Part shown: positions 36,380 through 45,872 of the stretch, piece after piece
How positions within the stretch are numbered: the stretch's first letter is position 1
How the letters are laid out: the number at the start of each line of letters is the position of its first letter
Assembly: GCF_009708175.1 (NCBI RefSeq)
Contig: NZ_WMBB01000010.1
Coordinates: forward strand, 248,001-312,000
Length of the DNA: 64,000 nt
Reading direction: 5' to 3'
DNA from: Nocardia aurantiaca
GTDB taxonomy: Bacteria > Actinomycetota > Actinomycetes > Mycobacteriales > Mycobacteriaceae
Translations under genes and position numbers: made by a program
Notes under the pieces: generated by a model
The model's database searches: none
The model's input: the letters and a program-made list of their open reading frames with translations, nothing else
Told to the model about the DNA's origin: nothing

Positions 36380-36964
36380 GTGACGGACGAGCGGGACAAG
36401 CGGTCGTGGCGCGAGGAGATCCTCGCGCGGCGCAGGGCCCTGCCCGCCGCCGATCGGGAGCGGGAAGCGGCGGCGCTGGCCGCGGCGGCCGGGGAGCTCG
36501 GCGACGCGGCGTGGGTGTGCGCCTACGTGCCCGTCGGCGGCGAGCCCGGCTCGCTCGCCATGCTCGACGCGCTGCGGGCCGCCGGAGCGCGGGTGCTGCT
36601 CCCGGTCACCGGGGAGCCAGGTCCGCTGCAATGGGCCGAATACACCGGGCCGGAGGGTTTGCGGCGCGGCCGGTTCGGGCTCCGGGAGCCGGGCAACGCG
36701 CCGGTCGCGAACGGGATCGCGCAGGCTTCGGCGATTCTGGTTCCGGCCCTGGCGGTGGATCGGCGCGGGGTCCGGTTGGGGCGCGGGGCCGGCTATTACG
36801 ACCGGAGTTTGAGCGCCTGCCGCGCCGATGCGCGATTGATCGCGGTGGTGCGCGACGACGAACTCGTGGAGCGTTTGCCGGAGGAGTCGCACGACCATCG
36901 AATGGGGTGGGTGCTGACCCCGTTCGGGGGCCTGCGACGGCTGGGCGAACGGGCCGGGAATTGA
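36380..36964 (+). CDS. 5-formyltetrahydrofolate cyclo-ligase
   Basis: The 194-residue product matches the FTHF cyclo-ligase (MTHFS) family, with a basic N-terminal helix (KRSWREEILARRRAL) and the ATP/metal-binding C-terminal motif GVRLGRGAGYYDRSL near residue 135. It converts 5-formyl-THF to 5,10-methenyl-THF, recovering folate from a dead-end form. The start is GTG at 36380. Both a GGTGGGAG ribosome site and a TAGGGT -10 box (36368-36373) lie directly before it, so it could be translated from either a leadered or an almost leaderless mRNA. The homologue Rv0992c has the same neighbours. Confidence 0.93.
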   Translation: MTDERDKRSWREEILARRRALPAADREREAAALAAAAGELGDAAWVCAYVPVGGEPGSLAMLDALRAAGARVLLPVTGEPGPLQWAEYTGPEGLRRGRFGLREPGNAPVANGIAQASAILVPALAVDRRGVRLGRGAGYYDRSLSACRADARLIAVVRDDELVERLPEESHDHRMGWVLTPFGGLRRLGERAGN

Positions 36965-36980
36965 CACCCGATTGGCAGCG

Positions 36981-37007
36981 TTGGCACTGCCAGCTGTAGA
37001 GTGCTAA
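36981..37007. promoter_or_regulatory. CIRCE operator (HrcA site) before the zinc-ribbon chaperone gene
   Basis: TTGGCACTG, nine bases, then GAGTGCTAA matches the CIRCE element TTAGCACTC-N9-GAGTGCTAA with a perfect right arm and two changes in the left. It overlaps a TAGAGT -10-like sequence (36997-37002) and ends 26 bases before the ATG at 37034. This implies heat-shock control by HrcA. Confidence 0.85.
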
Positions 37008-37033
37008 TTCGACGAAGAGCGTGGAGGTTTTCG

Positions 37034-37330
37034 ATGCCTACTTACTCGTATGCATGCACCGAGTGCGACAACAAGTTCGACATCGTGCAGTCCTTCTCCG
37101 ATGACGCACTGACCACCTGCGACCAGTGCAACGGCAAACTGCGCAAGCTGTTCAACTCGGTCGGCATCGTCTTCAAGGGCAGCGGGTTCTACCGCACCGA
37201 CAGCCGCAACGGCTCGACCTCCTCCGAGCCGGCCAAGGCGTCGACCTCCGCCTCGGACAGCGGCTCCACCTCGTCGAGTTCCTCGACGTCGACCACGTCG
37301 AGCACCCCCAGCACCACTTCGGCCGCCTGA
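37034..37330 (+). CDS. ruc: FmdB-family zinc-ribbon protein, Ruc-like redox-regulated chaperone
   Basis: The 98-residue protein starts MPTYSYACTECDNKFD and has two CxxC pairs (ACTEC, TCDQC) that would bind zinc. A disordered tail of almost only Ser, Thr, Ala and Gly follows from about residue 56. The ATG at 37034 has GGAGG upstream. The longer frame from 37001 would run into the operator and is rejected. The orthologue Rv0991c of M. tuberculosis is the redox-switched chaperone Ruc and belongs to the HrcA regulon, which agrees with the CIRCE site here. It likely protects unfolding proteins under heat and oxidation. Confidence 0.88.
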   Translation: MPTYSYACTECDNKFDIVQSFSDDALTTCDQCNGKLRKLFNSVGIVFKGSGFYRTDSRNGSTSSEPAKASTSASDSGSTSSSSSTSTTSSTPSTTSAA

Positions 37331-37362
37331 TACGCGCGCCGACGGCACGTCGAGAATGATTC

Positions 37363-37383
37363 CCGGGGGCCACGGGCCCCCGG
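37363..37383. terminator. GC-rich hairpin after ruc
   Basis: CCGGGGGCC and GGCCCCCGG form a nine-pair stem with a three-base loop, 33 bases after the ruc stop. It lacks a clear T-run. Confidence 0.6.
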
Positions 37384-37482
37384 ATGGGTCGGAGGGGCAT
37401 TTCTCCACACCCTCCTTCGTTTATCCACAGCCTGCCCGTTTCCCGGGCATGTCGGTGTCGGGGCGACCGTACGCTGCCCCGC

Positions 37483-38130
37483 ATGACGCGACCGTATCGA
37501 GCACTTCTGCACGAGTTCCGTAGCCGACTGAACTGGGCGGACGCGGTGCTGCCGCGCAGGGTCGGGGCGGTCGCCCTGCTCGTTCTGGCAGGATTCCTGG
37601 CCGTGCGCGGCGACCCCGCGGCAGGGCACACCCAGGTCATGGTCGCCGCGCGGGATCTGCCGCCCGGGCAGGTCCTGAGCGACAACGATGTGCGGCCCGC
37701 GGCCCGGGAGACGGCCACGCTCCCCGCCGGGGCCGTGCGCGAGGCCGCGCGGCTGCGCGGGGCCACGCTGACGGCGGCCCTGACCGCCGGTGAGATCGTC
37801 ACCGACGTACGGGTGGTGGGGCCGCGGCTGGCGGCGGTGGCGGCACGCTCCCCCGACGCCCGCATCGTTCCGATTCGCCTGGCGGACAACGCCGTTGCCG
37901 AGATCCTGCGGTCGGGGGACCGGGTGGACGTGGTGGCGGGCGAGGATTCCGGAGGGGGTGGCCGCCCGGCCCGGCTGCTGGCCGCCGACGCGGCCGTGGT
38001 GCTGGTCTCGGGAGCGGAGAACCAGCGTGGGCGCGGTGACCGGGTGGTGTTGGTGGCCCTGGATTCCCCCCGGGCCGCGGTGGTGGCGGCGGCCTCGCTG
38101 CGCACGGCGCTCACCGTCGTGTTCCACTGA
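37483..38130 (+). CDS. SAF-domain membrane protein (CpaB/RcpC-like)
   Basis: The 215-residue protein has a basic N-terminus, one membrane helix (residues about 26-43, VGAVALLVLAGFLAV) and an external SAF domain starting MVAARDLPPGQVLSDNDVRPA. A second beta-rich part includes VPIRLADNAVAEILRSGDRVDVV. SAF domains occur in Flp-pilus assembly proteins CpaB/RcpC and in antifreeze-like enzymes. No other pilus genes are nearby, so the function is open. The ATG at 37483 has TACGCT (37470-37475) seven bases upstream and no Shine-Dalgarno, so the mRNA is probably leaderless. Confidence 0.85.
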   Translation: MTRPYRALLHEFRSRLNWADAVLPRRVGAVALLVLAGFLAVRGDPAAGHTQVMVAARDLPPGQVLSDNDVRPAARETATLPAGAVREAARLRGATLTAALTAGEIVTDVRVVGPRLAAVAARSPDARIVPIRLADNAVAEILRSGDRVDVVAGEDSGGGGRPARLLAADAAVVLVSGAENQRGRGDRVVLVALDSPRAAVVAAASLRTALTVVFH

Positions 38131-38209
38131 ACCGGTCCGCGAGTGAACTAGCATCGCCGTATACCCCCATAACTCTGCGATCGATCCCTCAGGTAGAGGA
38201 GTTTCGGCA

Positions 38210-38608
38210 ATGCTCAAGGGTTTCAAGGATTTTCTGATGCGCGGCAATGTCGTCGACCTGGCCGTGGCCGTGGTCATGGGCACCGCCTTCGTCGCCATCG
38301 TCACCGCGTTCAGCGACGGCATCATCACCCCGCTGCTGGCCGTGTTCGGCAGCACCAACCAGCTCGGCCTGGGCTTCCAGCTGGTGTCCGGCAAGCCGGC
38401 CACCTTCGTGGCCGTCGGGCCGATCATCACCGCCGCCCTCAACTTCGTGATCATCGCGGTGCTGCTCTACTTCGTCGTGGTGATCCCGGCCAACAAGGCC
38501 AAGAAAATGTGGGGCGCCAAGACAGACGCGCTCACCGACACCGAACTGCTGACCCAGATCCGGGACCTGCTCGCCGAGCGCAGCGCCGGCGGTAGGCACG
38601 AACTCTGA
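38210..38608 (+). CDS. mscL: Large-conductance mechanosensitive channel
   Basis: The 132-residue protein begins MLKGFKDFLMRGNVVDLAVAVVMGTAF, the typical MscL amphipathic helix and first membrane helix with the glycine-rich gate. TM2 is near residues 76-98 (FVIIAVLLYFVVVIPANK), and a charged C-terminal bundle follows. MscL opens under membrane tension to release solutes during osmotic downshock. GAGGAG lies ten bases before the ATG. M. tuberculosis mscL (Rv0985c) has the same neighbourhood with moaB2 and pepD. Confidence 0.97.
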   Translation: MLKGFKDFLMRGNVVDLAVAVVMGTAFVAIVTAFSDGIITPLLAVFGSTNQLGLGFQLVSGKPATFVAVGPIITAALNFVIIAVLLYFVVVIPANKAKKMWGAKTDALTDTELLTQIRDLLAERSAGGRHEL

Positions 38609-38622
38609 AGAGGGACAACGTA

Positions 38623-38654
38623 AATGAGCCCGGCGCTGGTGCGCCGAGCTCATT
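38623..38654. terminator. Hairpin after mscL
   Basis: AATGAGC-cc-GGCGC-tggt-GCGCC-ga-GCTCATT forms an interrupted 12-pair stem 15 bases after the mscL stop. Confidence 0.7.
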
Positions 38655-38670
38655 CATTGCCGCCCGAGGA

Positions 38671-38696
38671 GTTTCAGGAGCCTAGACCCCTGAAAC
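38671..38696. terminator. Hairpin after the porin genes
   Basis: GTTTCAGG and CCTGAAAC form an eight-pair stem around ten bases, just beyond the stop codon of the convergent porin gene on the minus strand. Confidence 0.55.
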
Positions 38697-38711
38697 CCGC
38701 GAGAGCCGGTT

Positions 38712-39392
38712 TCAGCCGAGGCTGAAGGGCTGGCCCCACAGCGTGAGCCAACTGATGACGTTGTCGGTCTCGACCTCGACGCTCACGAAGGAGCGCGCCT
38801 GGGCGTAACCGGCGCAGCCGTTCAGGCCGATGGTCTCGTCCGACCAGGTCACCGAGCCATCGGTGCCCTTGAAGACGTTGCGGGTCTTGTGGGCTTCGTG
38901 GCCGTAGTCGTCGGGCTGCTCCAGGTCGAGGACGTAGAACGACTTGGCCTGGCCCGGGCCGAGGGTCAGGTTGGCGCCGGAGTTGACGCCCCCCTGCGGG
39001 GTGACATTGCCCTGACTGTCCCAGCTGGCGCCGCCGGTCGCGCCACCGTTGACATTGCCGCCGTCGATGGTGACCTGGCAACCCACCACGTAGCCCGGGA
39101 AGATCTTGCCGCCGGTGGCGGTGGTGTCACCGGAGATGTGGACCTGCGCCGACGCCGAGACCCAGGCGTTGCGGTGCACCGGGGTGGCGCCCATCGACGG
39201 GCTGATGTTGGCGGACTCGCCGACCAGCTTCACCGTGACCACGGTGCCGTCGGAGAGGGTCTGGGTGATCTCGCCGCCCGGCAGCGGCACGAAGGTGTCG
39301 GCGTTGGCAGCGCCGGTGGAGAACAGGCCAAGAGCGGCGGTGGCGACGGCACCTACACCGGCCACCCGCGCCGCGGTTTTACGGATGCTCAT
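38712..39392 (-). CDS. MspA-family outer-membrane porin (NfpA/NfpB-like), copy 1
   Basis: The 226-residue protein has a cleavable signal peptide (residues 1-31, ending GAANA) followed at once by DTFVPLPGG, the family N-terminus. The C-terminus ends WGQPFSLG, and the GCAGYAQARSFV strand near residue 195 is also typical. MspA porins form octameric goblet pores through the mycolic-acid outer membrane. In Nocardia farcinica, NfpA and NfpB together form a cation-selective channel. It is one of two tandem intact copies, with 67 bases between them, so they are probably cotranscribed and may form a mixed pore. Confidence 0.93.
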   Translation of the reverse strand: MSIRKTAARVAGVGAVATAALGLFSTGAANADTFVPLPGGEITQTLSDGTVVTVKLVGESANISPSMGATPVHRNAWVSASAQVHISGDTTATGGKIFPGYVVGCQVTIDGGNVNGGATGGASWDSQGNVTPQGGVNSGANLTLGPGQAKSFYVLDLEQPDDYGHEAHKTRNVFKGTDGSVTWSDETIGLNGCAGYAQARSFVSVEVETDNVISWLTLWGQPFSLG

Positions 39393-39459
39393 TTCTAATT
39401 GTCCCTTTAGGGTCGAATTCGCTTACGCGAGAAAGGATTTGGCGGGGTCGAGACCACTG

Positions 39460-40140
39460 TCAGCCGATGCTGAACGGCTGCCCGTAGAGCGTGGTCTTCG
39501 AGTAGTCATTGCCGATGATTTCGACAGTGGTGTACGCACGCGCCTGGGCGTACCCCGCGCAACCCTGAATCTGCATCTCCGCGTCCCGGTACTCGACCGA
39601 GTAGGTGCCGGCCTTGGTGACGTCCTTGGAGTCGATCTGCACGAAGGCGACCTGGCCGGGGCCGAGGTTGACGCCTATCGAGCCGCCGAGGCTGGCGCTG
39701 TCCAGATTGACGCTGCCGGAAATACCGGCGGAGATGGCGTCCTCACCGATGCTGATCTGGCAACCGACGATGTAGCCGGTGCTGAGGATCGACGAACCAT
39801 GGGTGGACGAATTGTTCGAACCCGGGCTGTTGGTCGGGCCGTTCCACGGACCGACGGTGCCATCCGGAGTGTCGGTGACCACGGCGCTCGCGGCGCCGCT
39901 GACCCATACGACACGACCCGCGCCATTGGCGGCGAGCGACGGCGATACGATCGCGTGCTCACCGGTGCGGGTGATGGTGACGGTGCCCGCCGGGTTCACC
40001 TTCTGGCCGTCCGGCAACGGCACGAAGGTGTCGGCGTTAGCGGCACCAGTGGAAAAAAGGCCGATGGCCACGGCCGCGGCCGCGCCGATGCCCGCAAAGC
40101 GGGCCGCGGTACGCACACCGTGGGTGCGGTTCTCGCTCAT
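39460..40140 (-). CDS. MspA-family outer-membrane porin (NfpA/NfpB-like), copy 2
   Basis: The 226-residue product has a signal peptide ending GAANA and continues DTFVPLPDGQKV. It shares the GCAGYAQAR block and the YGQPFSIG end with its neighbour. A Ser/Asn/Gly-rich insertion (about residues 100-115, NSPGSNNSSTHGSS) may be the extra loop that distinguishes the two subunits. The start at 40140 is supported by GGGGAAG; an in-frame start 12 bases further upstream is less well placed. The region upstream (40141-40442) is AT-rich and probably holds the promoter of the pair. Confidence 0.93.
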   Translation of the reverse strand: MSENRTHGVRTAARFAGIGAAAAVAIGLFSTGAANADTFVPLPDGQKVNPAGTVTITRTGEHAIVSPSLAANGAGRVVWVSGAASAVVTDTPDGTVGPWNGPTNSPGSNNSSTHGSSILSTGYIVGCQISIGEDAISAGISGSVNLDSASLGGSIGVNLGPGQVAFVQIDSKDVTKAGTYSVEYRDAEMQIQGCAGYAQARAYTTVEIIGNDYSKTTLYGQPFSIG

Positions 40141-40442
40141 ACTTCCCCTCATCAGGTTTCAAGCAGTTCAACCTCGACCACCGAGGTTGAAATGGGACCC
40201 TTCCGAATCCCCGGTAAAGTTTGTCGCCACATTGTTGCCGCTGTGTTACTGGCCACAAATTCTTTTGGTGCAGCGACGAGGGCACTTTACATCACACGAG
40301 TGGGCTCTGAGACGTGAGCGAACATGATTGACCACTCGCCAACGGAAACCCGCAGGTATGTCGAGAAAGTCGCGGACGGCAAAAGAGGCCCGGCGCTAAT
40401 CGCACTGGGCCGCTTGGGTTTGCGCTGAGCGGAAACTGATCG

Positions 40443-40550
40443 GCCGAGACCGAAGGGCTCGTCCCACAGATGGGTAAGCGATGACGACATTGCCGGTGTC
40501 GGTCCGGACCGCGACAGACGAACACGCTCGAGCGTCACCGCCGCGACCGT
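40443..40550 (-). pseudogene. Remnant of a third MspA-family porin gene
   Basis: On the minus strand one frame reads DARACSSVAVRTDTGNVV and, after a frameshift, another reads SSLTHLWDEPFGLG. They match in order the final strands of the two intact porins (QARSFVSVEVETDNVIS, then LTLWGQPFSLG). The stop codon after FGLG is also lost. Only the 3' end survives, so a third tandem copy has decayed here. Confidence 0.75.
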
Positions 40551-40564
40551 TGTCGTGACGGATG

Positions 40565-40777
40565 TCAGCCGTGATGCGGCGGAACCTGGGAGCGCAGCCA
40601 ATCATCGGAGGATCGGCCGGATTCGGGCTCGGGAGTGCGCTCGTCCTTGGTGGTGGACGGCAGCTCGTCACCGAAGACGCGCGCCAGCCGGGCGCGCTCG
40701 GCGGGGGATAAACGACGAGACCCCGCCCGACGCTCGGCCGGACGGGGTGGCTCGGAAGATTTTCCGGTGTCGGTCAT
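40565..40777 (-). CDS. Small conserved hypothetical protein after moaB2
   Basis: The 70-residue protein overlaps the moaB2 stop by four bases (ATGA), so it is translationally coupled to it. It is very hydrophilic, with RRLSPAERARLARVFGDELPS forming a probable helix and a C-terminal SDDWLRSQVPPHHG. It has no known domain that I recognise. The tight coupling and sensible codon use make it a real gene. Confidence 0.7.
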   Translation of the reverse strand: MTDTGKSSEPPRPAERRAGSRRLSPAERARLARVFGDELPSTTKDERTPEPESGRSSDDWLRSQVPPHHG

Positions 40778-41366
40778 TCCGACAGACCGGACAATTCATC
40801 GATGACCCGGCTGGCCAGCGGGCCCAGGGTCGCCATGCCGTCCCGGATCGCGGCGCGCGAACCCGGCAGGTTCACCACCAGCGTGCTGCCCGAGACCCCG
40901 GCCAGACCGCGCGACAGTCCCGCGTCCAGCGAACCGGCGGCCAGCCCGGAGGAGCGCAGCGCCTCGCTGATGCCGGGCAGTACCCGGTCCAACACCTCCT
41001 CGGTGGCCTCCGGGGTCACGTCGCGCGGGGACATGCCGGTGCCGCCGACCGAGATGACCAGGTCGACACCGCCGATCACCGCGGTATTGAGCGCATTGCG
41101 GATCTCCACCTCGTCGGCCGCCACCGATACCGAGGCGTCCACCAGGAAGCCGGCCTCGGTGAGTAGTTCGGTAACCAGCGGACCCAGCGAGTCCACCCCG
41201 CCATGGGCGGTTCGGTCGTCGACGACCACGACAAGAGCACGGCCCGCCACAGCGGCATCGATTTCCATGGTGCTCACCGTAGCGCCCTTGTCCGACAACA
41301 GCTCCCAGCCCCCATCCGCGGTGACGCGGATCGTTGGTACGGGTTCGCGCCCATTCTCGTGAATCG

Positions 41367-41370
<4 letters not shown>
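40774..41370 (-). CDS. moaB2: MogA/MoaB-family molybdopterin-binding protein
   Basis: The 198-residue protein has an extra N-terminal segment of about 40 residues and then a MogA/MoaB fold, with VVVVDDRTAHGGVDSLGP and the molybdopterin signature SVGGTGMSPRDVTPEAT near residue 118. MoaB/MogA proteins adenylylate molybdopterin before molybdenum insertion. The gene overlaps the pepD stop by four bases and belongs to the pepD operon, exactly as Rv0984 follows pepD in M. tuberculosis. A role in envelope stress rather than cofactor synthesis cannot be excluded. Confidence 0.93.
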
Positions 41371-43238
<1,868 letters not shown>

Positions 43239-43282
43239 TTCTCGTTTTCTCCTCGAGTCTCGTCGCCAAGCCTGGCGGGAAC

Positions 43283-43301
43283 GACTGAGAGTGGACTGAG
43301 A
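43283..43301 (-). promoter_or_regulatory. MprA-box-like direct repeats before pepD
   Basis: Read on the gene strand, TCTCAGTC-cac-TCTCAGTC is an exact repeat of eight bases with an 11-base period, one helical turn. The same pair occurs before mprA. OmpR-type response regulators bind such tandem sites. Confidence 0.85.
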
Positions 43302-43376
43302 CCGTGCTTGCTTTTCGCCGAGCTTTCCCGGGTTCGGTTGTCCGTCGCCGCTGCGCTCGCCGGCCCCGCCCCGTAC

Positions 43377-44840
43377 TCAATCCTCCGCTGGGTCGGGCTG
43401 CGGCGGTGCACCTTCTCCAGGCAGAACGATACGGATCAATGCGCCGCCGCGGTCAGAAGTGTCGATGTTGATGGTGCCGCCGTGTTTGGTCACGACCTGC
43501 TTGACGATGGCCAGCCCGAGCCCGGAACCGGGCATGGACCGCGAGGCGGTGGTGCGGTAGAAGCGCTCGAACACCAGCTCCCGTTCGGCGGGCGGGATGC
43601 CCGGCCCGGCGTCGTCGACCGCGAACTCCAGCAGCCCGCGTCCGGTCTCACCCATGGTGACGAAGACCTTCGCGCCCTCGGGGCTCCACTTGGCCGCGTT
43701 GTCGAGCACATTGAGCAGTGCGCGTTCCAGTCCCGGTTCGTCGCCGTAGACGAACCAGGGGCGCAGTCGGGCCTCGAATTCGATTCCGGTGCGCCGCCGC
43801 CGGACCCGCTCGAGGGCCCGTTCGGCCACGTCGCCGAGGTCGATCTGCTCGTAGACGGTCTCGGGGGCGTCCTCGCGCGCGAGGTCGACCAGATCGCCGA
43901 CCAGCGTGGACAGCTCCTCGATCTGGGCCATCACGTCCGCGCGCAGCTCTGCCATGTCCTCGTCCGGGATGCGGGGCGCGCCCGGGCGCGAGGAGGCGAT
44001 GAGCAGTTCCATATTGGTGCGCAAAGAGGTCAGTGGCGTCTTCAGCTCATGGCCGGCGTCGGCCACCAAGCGGCGCTGCCGTTCCCGGGATTCGCCCAGG
44101 GCGCGCAGCATGGTGTTGAAACTCTCGGTGAGCCGGGCGAGTTCGTCGTCGCCGGTGACCGGAATGGGGGTCAGATCGTCGGTGCGGGCGATGCGCTCGG
44201 TGGCGGCGGTGAGCCGGGCGATCGGCCGCAAACCGGTGCGACCCACGGTGGTTCCGGCCGCGGCGGCCACGATGACCCCGCAGCCGCCGACCACGAACAG
44301 CAGCCAGGCCAGCCGGTCGAGGACCTCCTTGGTGGGTTGCAGACGCTGCGAGACCACCAGGGTGGACCCGGAGTGGGTGCGCCGCGCCAGCACCCGCTGA
44401 TCGTCCACGGTGCGCAGCGAGAAGCCGATCTCGCCGCGGGCCACCGCGCGCTCCTGATTGCCGATGGGCGGAATCGTGGTCTGCGGCGGCACGTACTGCG
44501 ACTGGTCCGGGAAGACGAGCGCCACGCCGACATCGCTGGAGTACAGCCCGGCGAATACCAGCGACTGGAAGCCGAGGCTGTCGAGGTTGTTGTCGATCAT
44601 GACCGAGGCCCGCGCCCGCAGTTGCGAATCGACGTCCGCGTACAGCGAGCGGGCCACCATGGCGTAGGCGGCGATGGAGGTGAAGGCGACGGCCACCGCT
44701 ACCACCGTGGCGGCCAGCAGCGTCACCCGCCAGCGCAGCGACACCGACCGGGTCAGCGGCATGGGCGGGCGCAGTTCGGCCGACTCCGGACGCGACCCGA
44801 GTCCGGCGACCACCGTCCGCCGGGGAACGGTTCTACCCAC
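43377..44840 (-). CDS. mprB: Sensor histidine kinase MprB
   Basis: The protein of about 487 residues has two membrane helices (near residues 35-60 and 155-180) flanking an extracytoplasmic sensor of about 100 residues. A HAMP domain, a HisKA domain with the phospho-accepting histidine in DAGHELKTPL (about residue 264) and a HATPase domain (NVLDNAAKWSP, DDAGPGI, GSGLGLAIV) follow. It senses envelope stress and phosphorylates MprA. The second GTG, at 44840, is favoured because AGGAG is then eight bases away; that ribosome site overlaps the mprA stop codon, so the two genes are translationally coupled. Confidence 0.93.
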   Translation of the reverse strand: MGRTVPRRTVVAGLGSRPESAELRPPMPLTRSVSLRWRVTLLAATVVAVAVAFTSIAAYAMVARSLYADVDSQLRARASVMIDNNLDSLGFQSLVFAGLYSSDVGVALVFPDQSQYVPPQTTIPPIGNQERAVARGEIGFSLRTVDDQRVLARRTHSGSTLVVSQRLQPTKEVLDRLAWLLFVVGGCGVIVAAAAGTTVGRTGLRPIARLTAATERIARTDDLTPIPVTGDDELARLTESFNTMLRALGESRERQRRLVADAGHELKTPLTSLRTNMELLIASSRPGAPRIPDEDMAELRADVMAQIEELSTLVGDLVDLAREDAPETVYEQIDLGDVAERALERVRRRRTGIEFEARLRPWFVYGDEPGLERALLNVLDNAAKWSPEGAKVFVTMGETGRGLLEFAVDDAGPGIPPAERELVFERFYRTTASRSMPGSGLGLAIVKQVVTKHGGTINIDTSDRGGALIRIVLPGEGAPPQPDPAED

Positions 44841-44851
44841 GAGCACGGCTC

Positions 44852-45541
44852 CTACGGCGGGGTCTCGCGCAGCACATAGCCGACGCCGCGCACGGTGTGG
44901 ATGAGACGCGGTTCACCGTCGGCCTCGGTCTTGCGGCGCAGGTAACCGATGTACACCTCGAGCGCGTTGCCGGAGGTGGGAAAGTCGTAGCCCCACACCT
45001 CCTCCAGGATGCGGCTGCGGGTGAGCACCCGGCGCGGGTTGGCCATCAGCATTTCCAGCAGCGAGAACTCGGTGCGGGTGAGGCTGATCTGACGCTCGCC
45101 GCGGGTGACCTCGCGGGTGACCGGATCCAGGGACAGGTCGGCGAAGGTCATGGCCTCCGAGGAGGCGTCGACCTGATCTCCGGCGGTGCGGCGCAGCAGC
45201 GCGCGCAGCCGGGCCAGCAGCTCTTCCAGCGCGAAGGGCTTGGGCAGGTAGTCGTCGGCGCCGGCGTCGAGTCCGGCGACGCGCTCGGAGACCGAATCAC
45301 GTGCCGTGAGTACCAGAATCGGCAGATCGTCGCCGGTGCTGCGAAGTCGGCGGCAGACCTCGAGTCCGTCCAGCCGGGGCATCATGACGTCCAGCACGAG
45401 GGCGTCGGGTCGCTGACTGGCGGTCTTCTCCAAGGCGTCGAGACCGTCGACCGCGAGGTCGACGGTGTACCCGTTGAAGGTCAGCGAACGACGCAGCGAT
45501 TCCCGGACCGCGCGGTCGTCGTCGACTACCAGAATGCGCAT
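44852..45541 (-). CDS. mprA: OmpR-type response regulator MprA
   Basis: The 229-residue protein starts MRILVVDDDRAV and has the phosphoacceptor Asp51 (LVLDVMM), Lys101 (LPKPF) and a C-terminal winged helix (residues about 135-229, LTRTEFSLLEMLMANPRRVLTRSRILEEVWG). The family's start fixes ATG at 45541 rather than the longer frame. With MprB it forms the envelope-stress two-component system that in M. tuberculosis controls sigE, pepD and itself. The repeat pair at 45563-45581 directly before the gene indicates autoregulation. Confidence 0.95.
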   Translation of the reverse strand: MRILVVDDDRAVRESLRRSLTFNGYTVDLAVDGLDALEKTASQRPDALVLDVMMPRLDGLEVCRRLRSTGDDLPILVLTARDSVSERVAGLDAGADDYLPKPFALEELLARLRALLRRTAGDQVDASSEAMTFADLSLDPVTREVTRGERQISLTRTEFSLLEMLMANPRRVLTRSRILEEVWGYDFPTSGNALEVYIGYLRRKTEADGEPRLIHTVRGVGYVLRETPP

Positions 45542-45562
45542 GGTCCCCAGTCTGCCCACAGC

Positions 45563-45581
45563 GACTGAGAGGTGACTGAGA
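45563..45581 (-). promoter_or_regulatory. MprA-box-like direct repeats before mprA
   Basis: TCTCAGTC-acc-TCTCAGTC on the gene strand repeats the two octamers found before pepD with the same three-base gap, 22 bases upstream of the mprA start codon. Confidence 0.85.
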
Positions 45582-45872
45582 AGGGACACTTCGACACGCC
45601 GAGTGTGTCGGGCAGGTGACCTGCGGGTTTTTCGGATTCCCTCCGCGGAGTGGTTGCACTGTCACCCAAATCCGCGCGAAAAACGTTGCGGCAAGGCCGT
45701 ATTCGGAAACTAAACCTCCAAGTCGTCCGAATTGCCGTTAGTCAGCTCACGCGGTATGTTGCAGGCCGTAAAAGAAGACCCTTAGTTGGTTCCGCGCGGG
45801 TTCGACCCCAAAGCCGTACAACCGCATACGTACCCGAGGGTCAAACGTGAAAGCGGAGGCGACGGAAGCGGG
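45582..45872. other. Divergent intergenic region, mprA to conservon
   Basis: This region must hold the conservon promoter. The cvnA frame is open from 45786 but lacks a ribosome site there. A GGTTCGA sequence near 45805 resembles a tRNA T-loop, but no cloverleaf surrounds it. Confidence 0.45.

Noticed and set aside
45800..45825. tRNA-like GGTTCGA before cvnA
   Set aside because: No acceptor stem or anticodon arm can be formed around it.
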